Of a stretch of DNA of 64,000 bases, positions 33,469-44,806 are shown piece by piece. The stretch spans positions 39,520,383-39,584,382 of the forward strand of contig OZ024879.1 in the NCBI GenBank assembly GCA_964017185.1, in the 5' to 3' direction. Position numbers and translations under genes: made by a program. This stretch comes from Rugalucina vietnamica (Eukaryota > Mollusca > Bivalvia > Lucinida > Lucinidae). The notes beneath the pieces are model-generated. The model did not search any database. It saw only the letters and a list, made by a program, of their open reading frames with translations, and was not told the DNA's origin. How positions within the stretch are numbered: position 1 is the stretch's first letter; each line of letters starts with the position of its first letter.

Positions 33469-33822
33469 CCGTATTCGGTCTAATTAGCGCACATGCTTCA
33501 ATAAGCGCACACCCTGGCTGCTTCCCAAAACGTGCATAAGCGCACAGTGTTAGACAAGCATATTTGATTTTTTTCACCAATTTTACACATTGATATCTTA
33601 TTAAAACAACCTTAATCATGAAGCAAATTATTTTGCATCGAATGGAATACTTAAATGTCATTATCAGAAAATATTTATGACACGGTAAATCCATCAGTCT
33701 CATTTTTGGTTTTCGCTCATAGTGTGCGCTTATTCAAACGATATTTTGTTACCTTAACCTTAAGTTATTTTGAAAAGTTAAGGGCACTGTCACAGAGCGT
33801 GCACTAATTGGAACGAATACGG
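33469..33822. mobile_element. small DNA transposon (MITE), pogo-like ends
   Basis: Imperfect inverted repeats of about 24 bp: CCGTATTCGGTCTAATTAGC at 33469, and the right end read inward from 33822 as CCGTATTCGTTCCAATTAGT. Inside, GCGCAC is repeated next to both ends (AATAAGCGCAC near 33503; GTGCGCTTATT near 33723). 354 bp, no coding. Left flank TA, right flank CA, so the TA target duplication is only half preserved. Confidence 0.7.
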
Positions 33823-34127
33823 CATCTTGAATTTCCTGACAGATTCTTAGTAACGGTGAAATACCAGTAGCTGGATAACATTGACAACTTGAATTATTTG
33901 CCTCGATCAATCTGTTTCTTGCTGCCTATATAGGAACAGTACCCGAGTCGCTATCTGCTACAACTAGGCATAGATAGTAAGTATAGTGTCTTTATAATAC
34001 CATCACTAGAATTTAATGTCAATTGGAGCTAACCTAACTGCATTTTCCAGACAGTTTTCAGTACATTTTTGTCGGACCACATAAAGTGAGTCTCAACGAA
34101 GGGACCGCTCATTATTTAAGTGTCGGC

Positions 34128-34145
34128 GGGGGGGGGGGGGGGGGG
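34128..34145. repeat. poly-G tract (18 nt)
   Basis: G18 following GTGTCGGC. Likely length-unstable and error-prone. Confidence 0.9.
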
Positions 34146-34479
34146 CGGCTAAGATCTTGAAACAGTCTCCAATTTTTATTTGAAACCCCCTGTACAAAGC
34201 AACTGAAAATACAATGACCACCCTGGACGCTCAAATGCACAACATTCCGCATGTTTCCTTGTATTTTATATACATGTTTCAGCCAAAGCATAGTAACATT
34301 ATGTAAACTGTTTTGGAAGTAGGACCCTCTTACTACATTTATTATCATTATAAATACATAACCCAGTTATACTATAAAATAATATACAGTTTTGCTGACA
34401 ACCCCTTACACAATATTTCTCAGGCGTTGGTTTTTGCCTCGGAGCTATTTCACTCTGGCGTTGGTCAGATATCGATAAT

Positions 34480-34690
34480 TGGCATGCAGAGTGTGGTAAT
34501 AGTACTTTTTATGCAAGAATCAGTTGAAAATAGATCATGCAATCCTAGAACGTGTCTCCCGGCATTTTGTTTGTCTTTCTTCAACTTATTGATTGCTTGT
34601 TTTCGATCGGCTTCTTTACTTCCCATCTTTATAGCACAGCGAACAGCAGTAACAATTCTCATTCTATTACTTTTGCTCTATTTCCCTATA
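34480..34690 (-). pseudogene. Mutator-like transposase exon, copy B
   Basis: Minus-strand frame reads MRIVTAVRCAIKMGSKEADR, then AINKLKKDKQNAGRHVLGLH and DLFSTDSCI. This fits the segment of Mutator-like transposase-domain proteins in which an RxxxAVRCAI block precedes a Lys-rich stretch and a GxH-x-Cys site. Stops bound it on both sides and it lies 2.3 kb downstream of the other exon. Confidence 0.6.
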
Positions 34691-35665
34691 CCTTTATAAC
34701 TTGGATGATCCGAAACTAAGGTTTCAACATGTGTTCTGAGACATTTACACATATGGTTTGCACATTCTAGTTTTTGTATGTTAGTTTTTGTATGTTTTCC
34801 CCAAACAGGAACTTTCTCCATAATGTCTTGTAGCACTGAACTATCTCCGTCTAGGCAAAATTAATTTTCTATAAAAAATAACATGCAAAACCACACATTT
34901 TATAAATTTGTGTTGTTGAAATTCCAAAATATTTCTTTGATTTTTAATTAATATTAATTTTATTTTTAAAATGTTTTCTTATATATAAAATGTGAACTGG
35001 AAAATAATAATTAAACAAAACAAAAAAAAAAACAAACTCTTAGGTTAATAGCACACCTGCGTAAGACAAAATGATACCCCCGCCCCTTAAAACTAGGTCA
35101 AGGGCACCAGAGGTCCTGATGCTTGCGTGAAGGGCATGTAAGTGATCATTGCCATGCTAGGATCTACTTTTACAGCTAATCAAGTTATGCTAGCTTGTAA
35201 AAGAATATTCTTGAAGTGTTTGGAGTGTAAAATATTTGTTATGGCAAGGGTCAATATGTATAATGGAAAGAAATGTCAATGTCAATTATATGAAGGCATG
35301 CGTTTCAAGATGTCAAAAAATGAGAATTTAATGTGCAATGTACAATTTCAGAAGCTGTGAAAATTATACTTCATGTAACAATTTACAAAGACACTTCTAC
35401 ATGAAATATAGCATCAGGTACTGGTTGTGTTATAAACAAATGTCGAGGACAATTCAGATGCAATGTTTAATCCTAAAAGCTATTATAGCTACATTGAAAT
35501 TATAGTTCAAAACTATTTAGCAGTTAATTAGTGTGGAATATAGGTCCAGGGCCACAATCTGAATGTGAATGCTTGTAAATTACAAATGCTGTAAAACTAA
35601 CTCTCAGTGTAATTTGCTGACAGACATATTGACAGAAATTTGAATTTTCAACAACAAAGCACCTT

Positions 35666-36877
35666 CAACACCATCAGCAAACTCCTCACGTATAACACAA
35701 TTTTGGACATTATTTTATACTTTCAGATTATCAGCGTAATCCAGAGAATTCACTAAGACAGAAAAGAGTTTCAAGATCAAAGAGCGACACGTTGCAGATA
35801 AACTTCCAGCTCGTGAAATCCGTGGGAGCCATGATGACGTATTCGATAAACAATAACTAATTAAGCCGTTTATAAATTAACCGTAAAATTCTTACCGGCT
35901 CGGTCCGCAGATAAATTGATCATATTTAATGTACGGTTTTACTAATAAAGTTGTTAATAAGCGTAAAGGAGAGGGAACTAATATTGTTATCCGTTGATGG
36001 AGTTGAGGCAGCTTCCGGCTCTTTCTAGTGACGACGGCTGTTGGCCTTATGTGCCCCGCCCGAAGACGTCGGTTCATTGAAAAGTCGGGGAATGTCACAA
36101 CACCATCAACGAGAATAATATTTGCTCAAGCACATCATAACTTAAGTCTTTTTTTTTCTAATCTATAAAACTGAAATGTAACATTCTCTGACTACTAATC
36201 TTACTTTCTTCTCTGTCATGAATTACACAAATCATTTGAACATCTCTATACTTATCTTATGTAGATAATAAATAATTTTAAGTACATACACCATTCTCAT
36301 AAGCAAACCTAACCACTGTATATCTGAATCTGTATGTCCAAGTTCGCATCTCTTGTGAGAGCCAGCGACTAGTTTACCTCCTGGCGCGCGCCTTGGTGAA
36401 GTATTGTCAATTTGGCGTGTCGCCAGTAAACCATTCCGGTTTAGATTCAGATTCAGACCTGTTAAGCTTTAATTTTTAATTTTAATTACGCGTTTTATTA
36501 TGTCTTGACCCAATAGTATATATTATCCTTATATTAATTTTACTTATACCCTCATACGAATATATTTTTTGAATCCCTCTAAGGCATGCGTATATGATTA
36601 TTTATTTCTACTTCTACTTGGTACTCCATTAGTGCCCATTATATATTTTTGGATTCAGTTCAATATAGTTCAGACGTATACATGTATTTATATAAGTACA
36701 GGGGTGTCCTTATGATGCAAAATTGAATTATTTAATCACATTAATCAGAATTTTCACTTATGTAAATAATGTAAATACTATAAGTAAATATGTATATGAT
36801 GAATTATAAATATGCTGTGTAATGGGGTCGGTTAAAGGGGAGAAGGAGCCGACCAAAACAAAAAAACAAAAAAACAT
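35666..36877 (+). mobile_element. retroposed insertion, probably a LINE 3' end (8-bp duplication)
   Basis: Flanked by AGCACCTT at 35658-35665 and 36878-36885. Copy A has a single AGCACCTT at the same place, so this is an insertion with an 8-bp target duplication. The right end is A-rich (AAAACAAAAAAACAAAAAAACA) after GGGGTCGGTTAAAGGGGAG, a typical 3' UTR-plus-tail layout. No coding domain was recognised in 1212 bp, so I infer a 5'-truncated non-LTR 3' UTR or a retroposed non-coding RNA. Confidence 0.78.
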
Positions 36878-36952
36878 AGCACCTTGCTACAATACATGTA
36901 CAATCCTTCTTCACTTTTTGTTAACAATTATAGAAAATACATTTTACCTCAC

Positions 36953-37145
36953 CTCCAATTAAATGCATATATCTGACACCATGCTTGCTTTCTGCACACA
37001 GGAAACCCTCTACAATAATGTCTGACTCCATTGACTGAGCACTCTTATGCCAGTTCTTATAACAATCGTGTTGTCTAGGTTAAACATTTTGGTTCGAGCT
37101 TGGCCACATATGTAGCACAGTTATTGCGGACACCAATATGCAAAG
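36953..37145 (-). pseudogene. Mutator-like transposase exon, copy B, truncated
   Basis: Reads LHIGVRN near 37130, then in a shifted frame CYKNWHKSAQSMESDIIVEG followed by AESKHGVRYMHLIGG, ending at GGAG|GTGAGG (donor at 36952). The MExDIIVEGF and HGxRYxxLIGDGDS-type text is what I associate with the Mutator-like transposase domain. The 5' part of the exon, kept in copy A, is missing beyond 37145. Confidence 0.65.
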
Positions 37146-38600
37146 TTAGTAGACTTTATTCCATTCCTGTCGCGCAACAAATATTGAGACTTGAGGCACT
37201 TTCCTTCCCGTGACGCGACGTCGAAAATCCAATAGATAAGATGGTTGTCTTGATGAACCAAATAACGCTGTTGAAAGGGGAGGTAGAAGTCTCATTAACT
37301 TCTGTTCAGTTTCTGTCCGTGCGTATATCAAGTCGTCTCTCCGGAATTGTATTTGTTCATTTACAGTATCGGAAAATATGAGACGGTCGCAAAGGGCGAC
37401 TGTTGAAGGGATCTCGTGCCCCCAACAAATGGCCATGTGCGTTTTCGCATACCGCTCGGCTTTATAGACAGCGTAAGTATCCTTGAACGGAACGTTGTGC
37501 AGCAAAGCAAAACGATCTGCCTTGGTGACATATCTTATTGCGTGCCTCGTCGCTGTGCGTGGCCGCGCAATATCCGAAATTTCATCTGATGTCAAATGGC
37601 ACTTCTCTATCAAATGGGCATATATGTCTTCGGTTATTGGGGCGCTGCTATTTTGATATAAGCGTGTGAGTGTGAAGAGGGCTTGAAAGGATTTTCTGTC
37701 CACTCGTTACATACGACAAGTTGCGGTTAAAATGAGCACTGCTCTTTTCTCCCTTGAAAATCTCTGCACAAGAAAAAAATCTGGCTGCATGTCAGTAGGT
37801 TAAGTTGAATTCTGCCAAACAATGATCAGGGAATTCCTCATCCGTAACATCTAACTCTGCATCCTCTGCTAGACCATAACTGTTTGTCAACCAATTTTAT
37901 CATTTGTGTGAAGCAATCTTCGCGTGGTTCATTTAGGTACTCTTCATTTTGTACATGGATATCATCGACCTTTTCTTGTCATTGTTTACCTTCAATAGTA
38001 CGGTGCCAGTTTATAAAACGAAATCAACATTGGATACTGAAACTCATCAACTGAATTTTAATGTCAACCAAACCAGTGTCAATCCATTCACATGCAGTAT
38101 ATGATAGCTTTTTGTGCATTTCCACCATCTCGTTTAAGTACCATTTCGATTCCTGCTCGTAACTCTTCACGTGTTTAATATTTAGTCTGATGTAATGTCT
38201 GTATGAACAGATGAAACACGTTCCTATATCTTATGTTGCATACGGTGAATCAAAACATGTCGCGTTACAGGTGTTTTCCTGCTGTATACTTTACGACATT
38301 GCTGGAGATTACCAAGAAGTGTTGTCCTGGTCTGGGCTCTATCGCGGCCGCGCTAGTAACACCTGACGTGTCTGTCGTGTGTCTCGTGACAACGTCCTCT
38401 TCGAAGGGTTGAGCCAATTCAGTTGCATTGTCCGTGTGTTTTTTGTTGTTGTTTTTTGTTTTTAGGTGCCTTTTCAAATTGGCAAGGCCTTTGCGTTTTG
38501 CACAATAGTGGCGTCGCACGTACCGCAATAACGGTCTGTTGCTTAGGTCGCGCTGCCCGCCGCATGACATCGTCTAGTCGTACCGCTATTTTCCGCCATA
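37146..38600 (-). pseudogene. decayed gene of unknown family with a zinc-finger-like start
   Basis: The longest frame, 37146-37703 (185 codons), has no ATG (a GTG follows an upstream stop), so it is an exon or broken piece. It reads TRHAIRYVTKADRFALLHNV, YAVYKAERYAKTHMAICWGH and KLMRLLPPLSTALFGSSRQP. Upstream in other frames are LDVTDEEFPDHCLAEFNL (37801-37860), QEKVDDIHVQNEEYLNEP and KHVKSYEQESKWYLNEMVEM (~38100-38180). Near 38500 is RYCGTCDATIVQNAKA, then LANLKRHLKT, a possible C2H2-like finger. A good acceptor (TTTTTTTCTTGTGCAG) lies near 37770. GC content is above the neighbourhood. RYVTK fits the YxxK of HUH replication proteins, but no HUH motif was found, so I assign no function. Confidence 0.5.
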
Positions 38601-38779
38601 GTGGCAACGGCAATTGTGTCGATAGGTGGTGGTATAATGATTGTTTGTGAAACCGTCTGGGGCTTTTTAACATAATATGGAAATTCCAAAAAGTCTGTTA
38701 GTAAATGACTAATGAGTATCCCATAATAAAAATGTTTGGCAAAATCTTTTTTCTTCGTTTTGAGATTTGCAGATTGCAT

Positions 38780-39270
38780 TGTTTCAAATCGTCAAGACTA
38801 GATTGTATATGGGAGAATATTACTTAACCTGTGTTTGCACCGTCACACGATTCAGGTATCTGCATCACCACGGTATTTAGGCGCTTCCGACCGTACTTAG
38901 TACAGCAAATTAGTTTGTTGGTCTCACTTCTTCAACTTGAGGCGCTTTGACGACTGGACTTAGTACAGTTGGAGTCATTTCTGGTGCCACTGTGACAAAT
39001 TCAGAGGTCAGTGCATCACTAAATGTATTAACGTTGAAGAAATGTGCGTTATCCAGTGTTGAGCTTTTGACCGGGGTACTTGTTTTGGTACTAGGCAACT
39101 CACTATTGTGATTTTCGTCCTGAAATGAAAAAATTAGTAATACCTTCCAATTTGAAAATAAGAGCTGTCGCAGAACACCGTGCTCGACTGCTTCTTACCA
39201 TTGTTTTCAAACATGAGGTCGAACTCGACATGTAACTCCACTGTGTAACCCAAAGCGAGATGTTCCCGTT
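38780..39270. other. unassigned region
   Basis: Short minus-strand frames (one Pro/Thr/Val-rich at 38910-39098) have no recognised similarity and no clear splice context. Confidence 0.3.
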
Positions 39271-39271
39271 T

Positions 39272-39390
39272 CGCCTACTCCCATTTCGCCTAATCCCGTT
39301 TATCCTGTGATTTGTCCCATTTCGCCTACTCCTGTTTCGCCTATTCCCATTTCGCCTATACGTAAAATGTTCACATTCCCTCTTTCGCCT
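39272..39390. repeat. ~15-bp minisatellite (CCCATTTCGCCTACT type)
   Basis: About seven imperfect units of TTTCGCCTACTCCCA with variants TTTCGCCTAATCCCG and TTTCGCCTATTCCCA. The minus-strand frame across it is a repeated Arg-Arg-Asn-Gly string, a by-product of the repeat. Confidence 0.85.
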
Positions 39391-39659
39391 ACCCATTCAA
39401 TAAGGATGAATAGCAAGAAAAGAATGTTGTTTTAAAATATGATATCCATTTAAATATGCAAATACATTTTAAAGTTTATCATAGAAAACTGAAATAAGTA
39501 TTTCTATTTTTTTTCTGTTTTTGAAAAAAATTATTTCAACGGCTTGTGCAACCATATTATCATTGTAAACTCAATAATTGTTTCAGGCGCTTTCAGCAAA
39601 ATCACTTAAACATGACAGTTAACTCTATGATTTAAAGAAGTATTTTCATTACCCAACTG

Positions 39660-40190
39660 ACGGCCAAGATACAAGGCAAAAATCACTGACCTATAAGTAC
39701 TTAAGGGTCAAAGGTCTAGTCGTTCGCATTCATAATCTGAAAGAGGTATGGAAATATACCAACTGCTTGTCGGGATAACACTTAACCATGAAACTCGGTT
39801 ACATTGACCTATGGCAACTTTAGGGTCAAAGGTCTTGTCATACGCAAACAAACTGTGAATTAGATTTGTTTATATTCCAATTGAGTGTCGAAAGATGAGG
39901 CAAAATCACTGAACCGTGAAATTAGGACTACGTTGGGGACAAATTACTCGAACGCAATCGTAGTTTGAAAGTATGTTCATACACCAATTTAGTACCGAGA
40001 TATAAGGCAAAATCATTGAATCATTAAATTAGGTCACAGTGACGTATAGGTATATCGGGGTGAAAGGTCTGGACATAGTCATTCATAATCTGAGAGAAGC
40101 ACGAAAACATACTAATGGAGAGTCAAGATATTGGGCACAATCACTGGATTATGGAAATTAGGTCAACTTACCCTTAACGTCATAACGCGC
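39660..40190. repeat. satellite-like array, five diverged units of ~100-125 bp
   Basis: Repeated blocks are AAGGCAAAATCACTGAACC, GAAATTAGGTCACAGTGACC, GGGTCAAAGGTCTAGTC and GCATTCATAATCTGA. Starts are near 39673, 39774, 39897, 40003 and 40133. The second block holds an inverted AGGTCA pair with 3-bp spacing; the best example, near 40027, is AGGTCACAGTGACG, one base off perfect. Confidence 0.8.
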
Positions 40191-40477
40191 AAGTCAGTGT
40201 CACAAAATTAAGATGAATGACCAACCATCTTCCTAAGTTGTTTCTATCTCGGAAAAAAATATTTTTGTGAGTTCTAGATTTTGACATCTAGCCTAACCCC
40301 GCCCCAGTGGTCTGATGTCATGGAACCTAAAGTTAAGCGTACGAAGTCTGAATGCGATATGATAAGTTGTTGTCAAGATATGGACTCTTTGTAAAATGAT
40401 ACAGCAGTACATCCATTTTTACAGTGTGTTAGTTTTTAACCTCAAGCCCCACCCTCAGGCATGGACCCAGGGAGCTT

Positions 40478-40620
40478 ACAGAGCTGATAAAAAGTTAAAA
40501 CGTGTGCTTTTATAGCTGATAGAACTGTGAAAGTTGTGCCTTTAGAGCTGATAGAACAGTAAATGATGTCCCTTAAGAGCTGATAGAACTGTAAAAGTTG
40601 TGCCTTAAAGGCTGTCAAAG
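40478..40620. repeat. 33-38 bp minisatellite
   Basis: Four units based on AGCTGATAGAACTGTGAAAG and TTGTGCCTTTAG, with small length differences. Confidence 0.8.
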
Positions 40621-40884
40621 GGAAGAATCGGTGCATTCAGGAAAAGTAGGTGCCCACCCAACCCGGGAGTAGAGCAGACTCAGTAGAGGTTTCAAACCTG
40701 ATCTACAACAGCATTCGAGGAATGTTACAATAAACTACAATACTCAATTAAAATATATAAGATACACGGGTTGGTCCTCATGTATTTGTTGATATAGAGC
40801 GATTACTACAGATACTATATATAGCTTACAACGACAACTGCAGCAATGTGAGATAGGAATTACCGGGGCTAGTTGTATGAGAAA

Positions 40885-41765
40885 CCAGAAGACCAATTGT
40901 CCTGTAAACGTTCGCCTGAGATCTTCTGTATACACCAATAAACATGTTTGAATATTATGGAAAATAGCCCCAGTATAGGGACCATTTTTTCTTCAGAATA
41001 ATCAATGTCCTGTTCATTTTTCAATTTCCTTACATTGACATTTTAACAGTTTGCCCATTCAAATGCATAGGCAATTGATGTTGACCTAACCTTAAAATAG
41101 GTCAAGGTCATCACAGGGTCATGATTTATATATACATTTTAGTATTTCAGTCATCGATGCTTCATGTCAAGTTTTTTTGAAATCGGTATACCAGTTCCGG
41201 AGATTTTACCATATATGGGTATGGTGGCCATCTTGGTCATGTGACCTGGGTTATTTATATACACATTGGTTCCCTCTTCCTATAGATGCTTCATATAAAA
41301 GGCTTTGATTGGCCAAACGGTTTCAGAGAAGATGTTTGAATATTACTGTTATAGACATGTATATGCCCCGGGATGGGGGCATCAAATATCTTCAGTTTAT
41401 TTGCCCATTTCCTGCATGTTTTCCTTTCAAATGACATTTTAACAATTTTCCTCATTTAAATGCATGGGCGATCTATGTTGACATTGCCGTAAAATAGGTG
41501 GTCAAGGTCAACCAAAGGTCATAATTTATAATCACAATGTAATACTCCAGTCCTCGATGCTACAAGCCAAGTTTCGTTGAAATCGGCCCAGCGGTTCCAG
41601 AGAAGACGTGGAGGCCAACTTGGTCATATGACTTGGATATACACATTGGTTCCCAATTCCCATAGATACTTCCTATCAAATTTGGGTTTGATTGGCCAAG
41701 CGGTTTCAAAGAAGTTCTTTGAATGTTATTAGCTTAACTGAGCCGAAGGCTTGCGGAGGTAAGCT
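40885..41765 (-). mobile_element. hairpin-ended repeat element H3, inverted (two units)
   Basis: Reverse complement of H1/H2. It starts on the left with CCAGAAGACCAATTGTCCTG (end hairpin plus CTGG read on the minus strand) and ends on the right with AGCTTAACTGAGCCGAAGGC, then GGAGGTAAGCTT, the opposite terminal stem-loop. Unit landmarks CGGTTTCAGAGAAGATG and GCGGTTTCAAAGAAGTTC are near 41320 and 41698. Confidence 0.62.
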
Positions 41766-41969
41766 TGCTGGTCAACCGAATGGCCCCAAAATGACCATTG
41801 ACGGATTTAGAGGGGGTTCGGGTGGTTCGCTTGAACATCCCTCTGGGAGCAAATTATTTAAATTATTGTAATTTCATGGAGAAATTTATGAAAAATCAGG
41901 CAAAATGTTAAAAACGGACCCTTGATGGATTTGAATCCCCCTTCCAGAAATCCTGGTTTGTTTTGATTT

Positions 41970-42110
41970 GTTTGAAGTGATGCTGTACGTCCCAGTCAAC
42001 AGCAATGGTCATGTCGGGACGTATTCTCCATTTTATGGGACTTTATCCAACATTAGGATATCATGACACTCAAAATGTGATTCATAAATATAACCACCCA
42101 GCTAAGCCGG
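41970..42110 (-). repeat. SINE tail, inverted
   Basis: Reverse complement contains ACCATTGCTGTTGACTGGGACG, AAAGTCCCATAAAATGG and TGTCATGATATCC. 5'-truncated. Confidence 0.72.
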
Positions 42111-42119
42111 GATAAGGCT

Positions 42120-42540
42120 TGTTTGTATGTATGGTTTGTGCATTTCTTTAACTCGTTATACACCATCATACATATAATATTACAAAGCATGATAGTAAAT
42201 TCAAACAGGATTTGAAAACAAGCATTAATGCTTTTTTAAATCATTTCCTGCAATATAAGTACAGTTTGTGAATGGAAGTTGTGGAACTTCATACATTATC
42301 ATAGATATTTACTTAGAGTTTATAATACTAAGAATGATGAGAGAGAGAGAGACAGAGAGAGAGATGATGCTACATACCTACAAAAATGCATATAATTGTC
42401 AGTTGATATTTACAAATGCTTATTTGATACATTCAATGCAATTTATATAATGCAAAGTTCAAAAGACAACCTAGTTATTGTCATAATACATGACAGTATT
42501 ATACCAGCAGAGTATACGTTCTTGCAAAATACTTAGTTAC
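42120..42540. other. unassigned AT-rich region with (GA)n
   Basis: A (GA)n run at about 42338-42364. Nothing else recognised. Confidence 0.4.
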
Positions 42541-42541
42541 T

Positions 42542-43785
42542 TTATGAAAACCGTTTAGTTAGGTGAATAAATTTATGAACAGCTCTAAATATAACTTCGT
42601 TATCTTCATTTGACAAGGAAGTATCCCCAAACAGCAAAAGCACTTCAGTCACATCAGAGATTCTATCAACAGTATCAAACATTTCCCTACGCAAAACAGA
42701 ATACGTGAGACATTCAATGAGATAATGATTTTTTTCTACGGCTCCCTTTGGACAAAAAGCATCAGAAATCAATTGTTTCATGTACAAGTAATATACTACA
42801 TTCGGTTCTATGTATTGTGTGTAAGCTTTGACTTTTCCTATCGCCACAATAATAACACGATTTAGGGATTTTAGGGAGGTCTTTTTCAAACTTATACTTA
42901 AATGATGCTAGAGACAGGGCTGTTCTAGTATCACTCGGAAGACTGTTCCATGCCCGAAGAAGAAATTATTCAAAATATGATCGTGATGATGCATGAACTT
43001 GTCGGAAGTTTTAGGCATTACGCAGAATATATGTGGTGTTGTCACCAACTTTGACTGGAACCAAACAGGTACAAGACCCTCTTGTATTTTATAAAAGAAA
43101 TAGAGCTTATGCAATTTTCAGAAAGTTTAAGCCAACCTAATTCTCCATATAGATTTTCAGTTGATACTAATTTAGTCAGAAACAATTCATCTTGCCTCAA
43201 GCTAAATCTAAATCTTTATTGAGAAAAAATCTATTTTTTTTTCTAAATCTTCAGATTGTTGATCAGTACAATTGTCCCAAACGACATCAGCGTATTCAAA
43301 GACAGGCCTGATAAACGAAAAGTACATTGCTTGTAGCGATCGTCTATCGAGAACAATCTTTGCTATCCTAGTAAATATACGGGGCCATGCTTTACTTTCA
43401 ATATAATCTAATTGGACCTGCCAACCACATTTCTCTGTCAAGTAAATACATGTACCTAAATGTTTATGAGTTTGAACTTCAACAACTATCTGAACATTGT
43501 TAAAATATAGAATTGGCTGATTAATCTGATTAATCTGATTTTGTTTTCTAGAAATCAGCATTGATCATTTAATTAGCATTAAAATTTACAAGCCATTTCG
43601 CAGCAAAACGCGCAAGGTCAATGTTTAAAATATGAGCAGCTGCAACTGGAAAATCAACAATTATATATATACTCGTATCGTCTGCAAATAATCTAATGCT
43701 TGAGTTAATTTCATGGCTTATATCATTTATATATAACAAAAACAAAAGTGGTCCCATGGCTTGTTTGACCAAATCACTTTTCATG
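42542..43785 (-). pseudogene. CR1/L2-like reverse transcriptase fragment, 5'-truncated
   Basis: Minus strand in order: MGPLLFLLYINDISHEINSS and LFADDTSIYI (motifs B and C; ADD catalytic pair) at 43569-43784, AMLISRK near 43560, then HKHLGTCIYLTEKCGWQVQL, RIAKIVLDRRSLQAMYFSFI and RPVFEYADVVWDNC to 43230. A diverged middle follows (GWLKLSENC), then a C-terminal block CPKGAVEKNHYLIECLTYSV and LFDTVDRI ending near 42545. GPLLFLLYIND and FADD are typical of CR1/L2/Jockey-group RTs without RNase H. Frame changes occur at 43565, 43215 and ~42900. The start coincides with loss of motif A. Confidence 0.8.
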
Positions 43786-43789
43786 GGCA

Positions 43790-44000
43790 GGTTTAGCCAT
43801 GAGCGTTTAACCAGTTATCAGATGGTCGGTCAGTAGAAAAGAAGCTTTGCCTGGAGGTACATGCAGCCCATCTGTTTCTCCTAAGCCCCAATGGTCGGGG
43901 GCCCATATTCCCACCCGACCACCCTTCAGACATCCTTGACCCGCCCCTGATGACCATTGCTGTTGGCTGGGAGGTTAAGCATCAATTAAAACAAGTTGAT
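43790..44000. repeat. head-to-head SINE chimera
   Basis: 43790-43925 is SINE body in minus orientation (GGGCAGGTTTAGCC, GAAGCTTTGCCTGGAGG, GGGCCCATATTCCCACCCG). 43930-44000 is SINE tail in plus orientation (ATGACCATTGCTGTTGGC; GGTTAAGCATCAATTAAAAC). The orientation switch at about 43928 could be two insertions or an inversion. Confidence 0.72.
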
Positions 44001-44165
44001 GACAATTACTCCAGTTTGTCACTGAACTTATTCTGATTGGCACTGAGTTATTTTCAATTCGAAAAGTTCTTTAATGCCGTGGCTGATGTTGCTTTTGATG
44101 TCGCATCAAACCCGAGTCCTTTAAAGGTTGGACGTTGTTTTTTTAAGTTCGTTGACAATACAGGC

Positions 44166-44181
44166 ACTTTGTCATTTGTGG
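44166..44181 (+). repeat. 16-bp target-site duplication, left
   Basis: ACTTTGTCATTTGTGG, identical to 51156-51171. It marks the 5' boundary of full-length I/Nimb-like copy 3. Confidence 0.93.
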
Positions 44182-44806
44182 CCCGTACCGGACCCGGATT
44201 AGAATAGGCCGGTCGCTCCCTCATGCGGAACCGTAAAACCCGGTCAAAAGAGGTGCCACCTGTGTCGTGGGTGGATACCCATAAGCAGGAGAAGAGGATC
44301 CTGGAGGTTGAGGGACAGGCCAGAGATCTTCACCTGTCTCAACACGCCTCCTTGGCCTCGGATTCGGTGTAAAGGGGAGGCCGTGGAGGCTCGACACGGT
44401 CAATCGGCTGCCATGCCTTGCCCTGAGATCTCTTCTTCCTTCTGACTTTCTCAGTATCGAATACGCAATTTAATCATCCTTTTCCCTGTATCTCAGAAGG
44501 CGGTGGTTTAAGGGTCAATCGACGGGCTTGTTTTTTCGGTATTTCTGGGTTACTTAGGTCTAGGCAGAGAGGCAGGGTGGGTACAACGTCTGAATGTTAT
44601 TTCGGTTTTCTTTATTAGACTTCTGACTTAATATTCAGTTGTTGTTAAAGCTTGGGTGGTCTGAAGTACTTCGGAATCTTGCACGGCGAGTATGACGGGT
44701 ATGTAGCTTTGGCGCTGGAAACTGGAGAGCCGTTTCCGTATAGCGTCCCCTTGTAGGGCTCCAAGGAGGGTGAAGCGCATAGACGTCGAGACTTAAAACT
44801 GAAAAT
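44182..44806 (+). promoter_or_regulatory. 5' UTR and likely internal promoter of copy 3
   Basis: About 625 bp, clearly more GC-rich than surrounding DNA, starting CCCGTACCGGACCCGG directly after the target duplication. Non-LTR elements of this group carry their promoter downstream of the start. That this is the promoter is inferred from position and composition. No motif was identified. Confidence 0.5.

Larger units (their letters stand above)
34228..37145. repeat. duplicated segment, copy B
   Basis: Partner of 18925-20405 (see there). It carries an additional 230 bp (34590-34820) that includes coding text, and a 1212-bp insertion (35666-36877). Similarity stops at 37145, where an unrelated minus-strand frame begins. 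In copy A the transposase exon continues beyond the corresponding point, so B is truncated by a rearrangement there. Confidence 0.88.

Noticed and set aside
39103-39396. Arg/Asn/Gly-repeat protein
   Set aside because: A translation of the 15-bp minisatellite; no start, splice or homology support.
39272-40620. CRISPR array
   Set aside because: The repeats are contiguous tandem units without unique spacers and the genome is eukaryotic.
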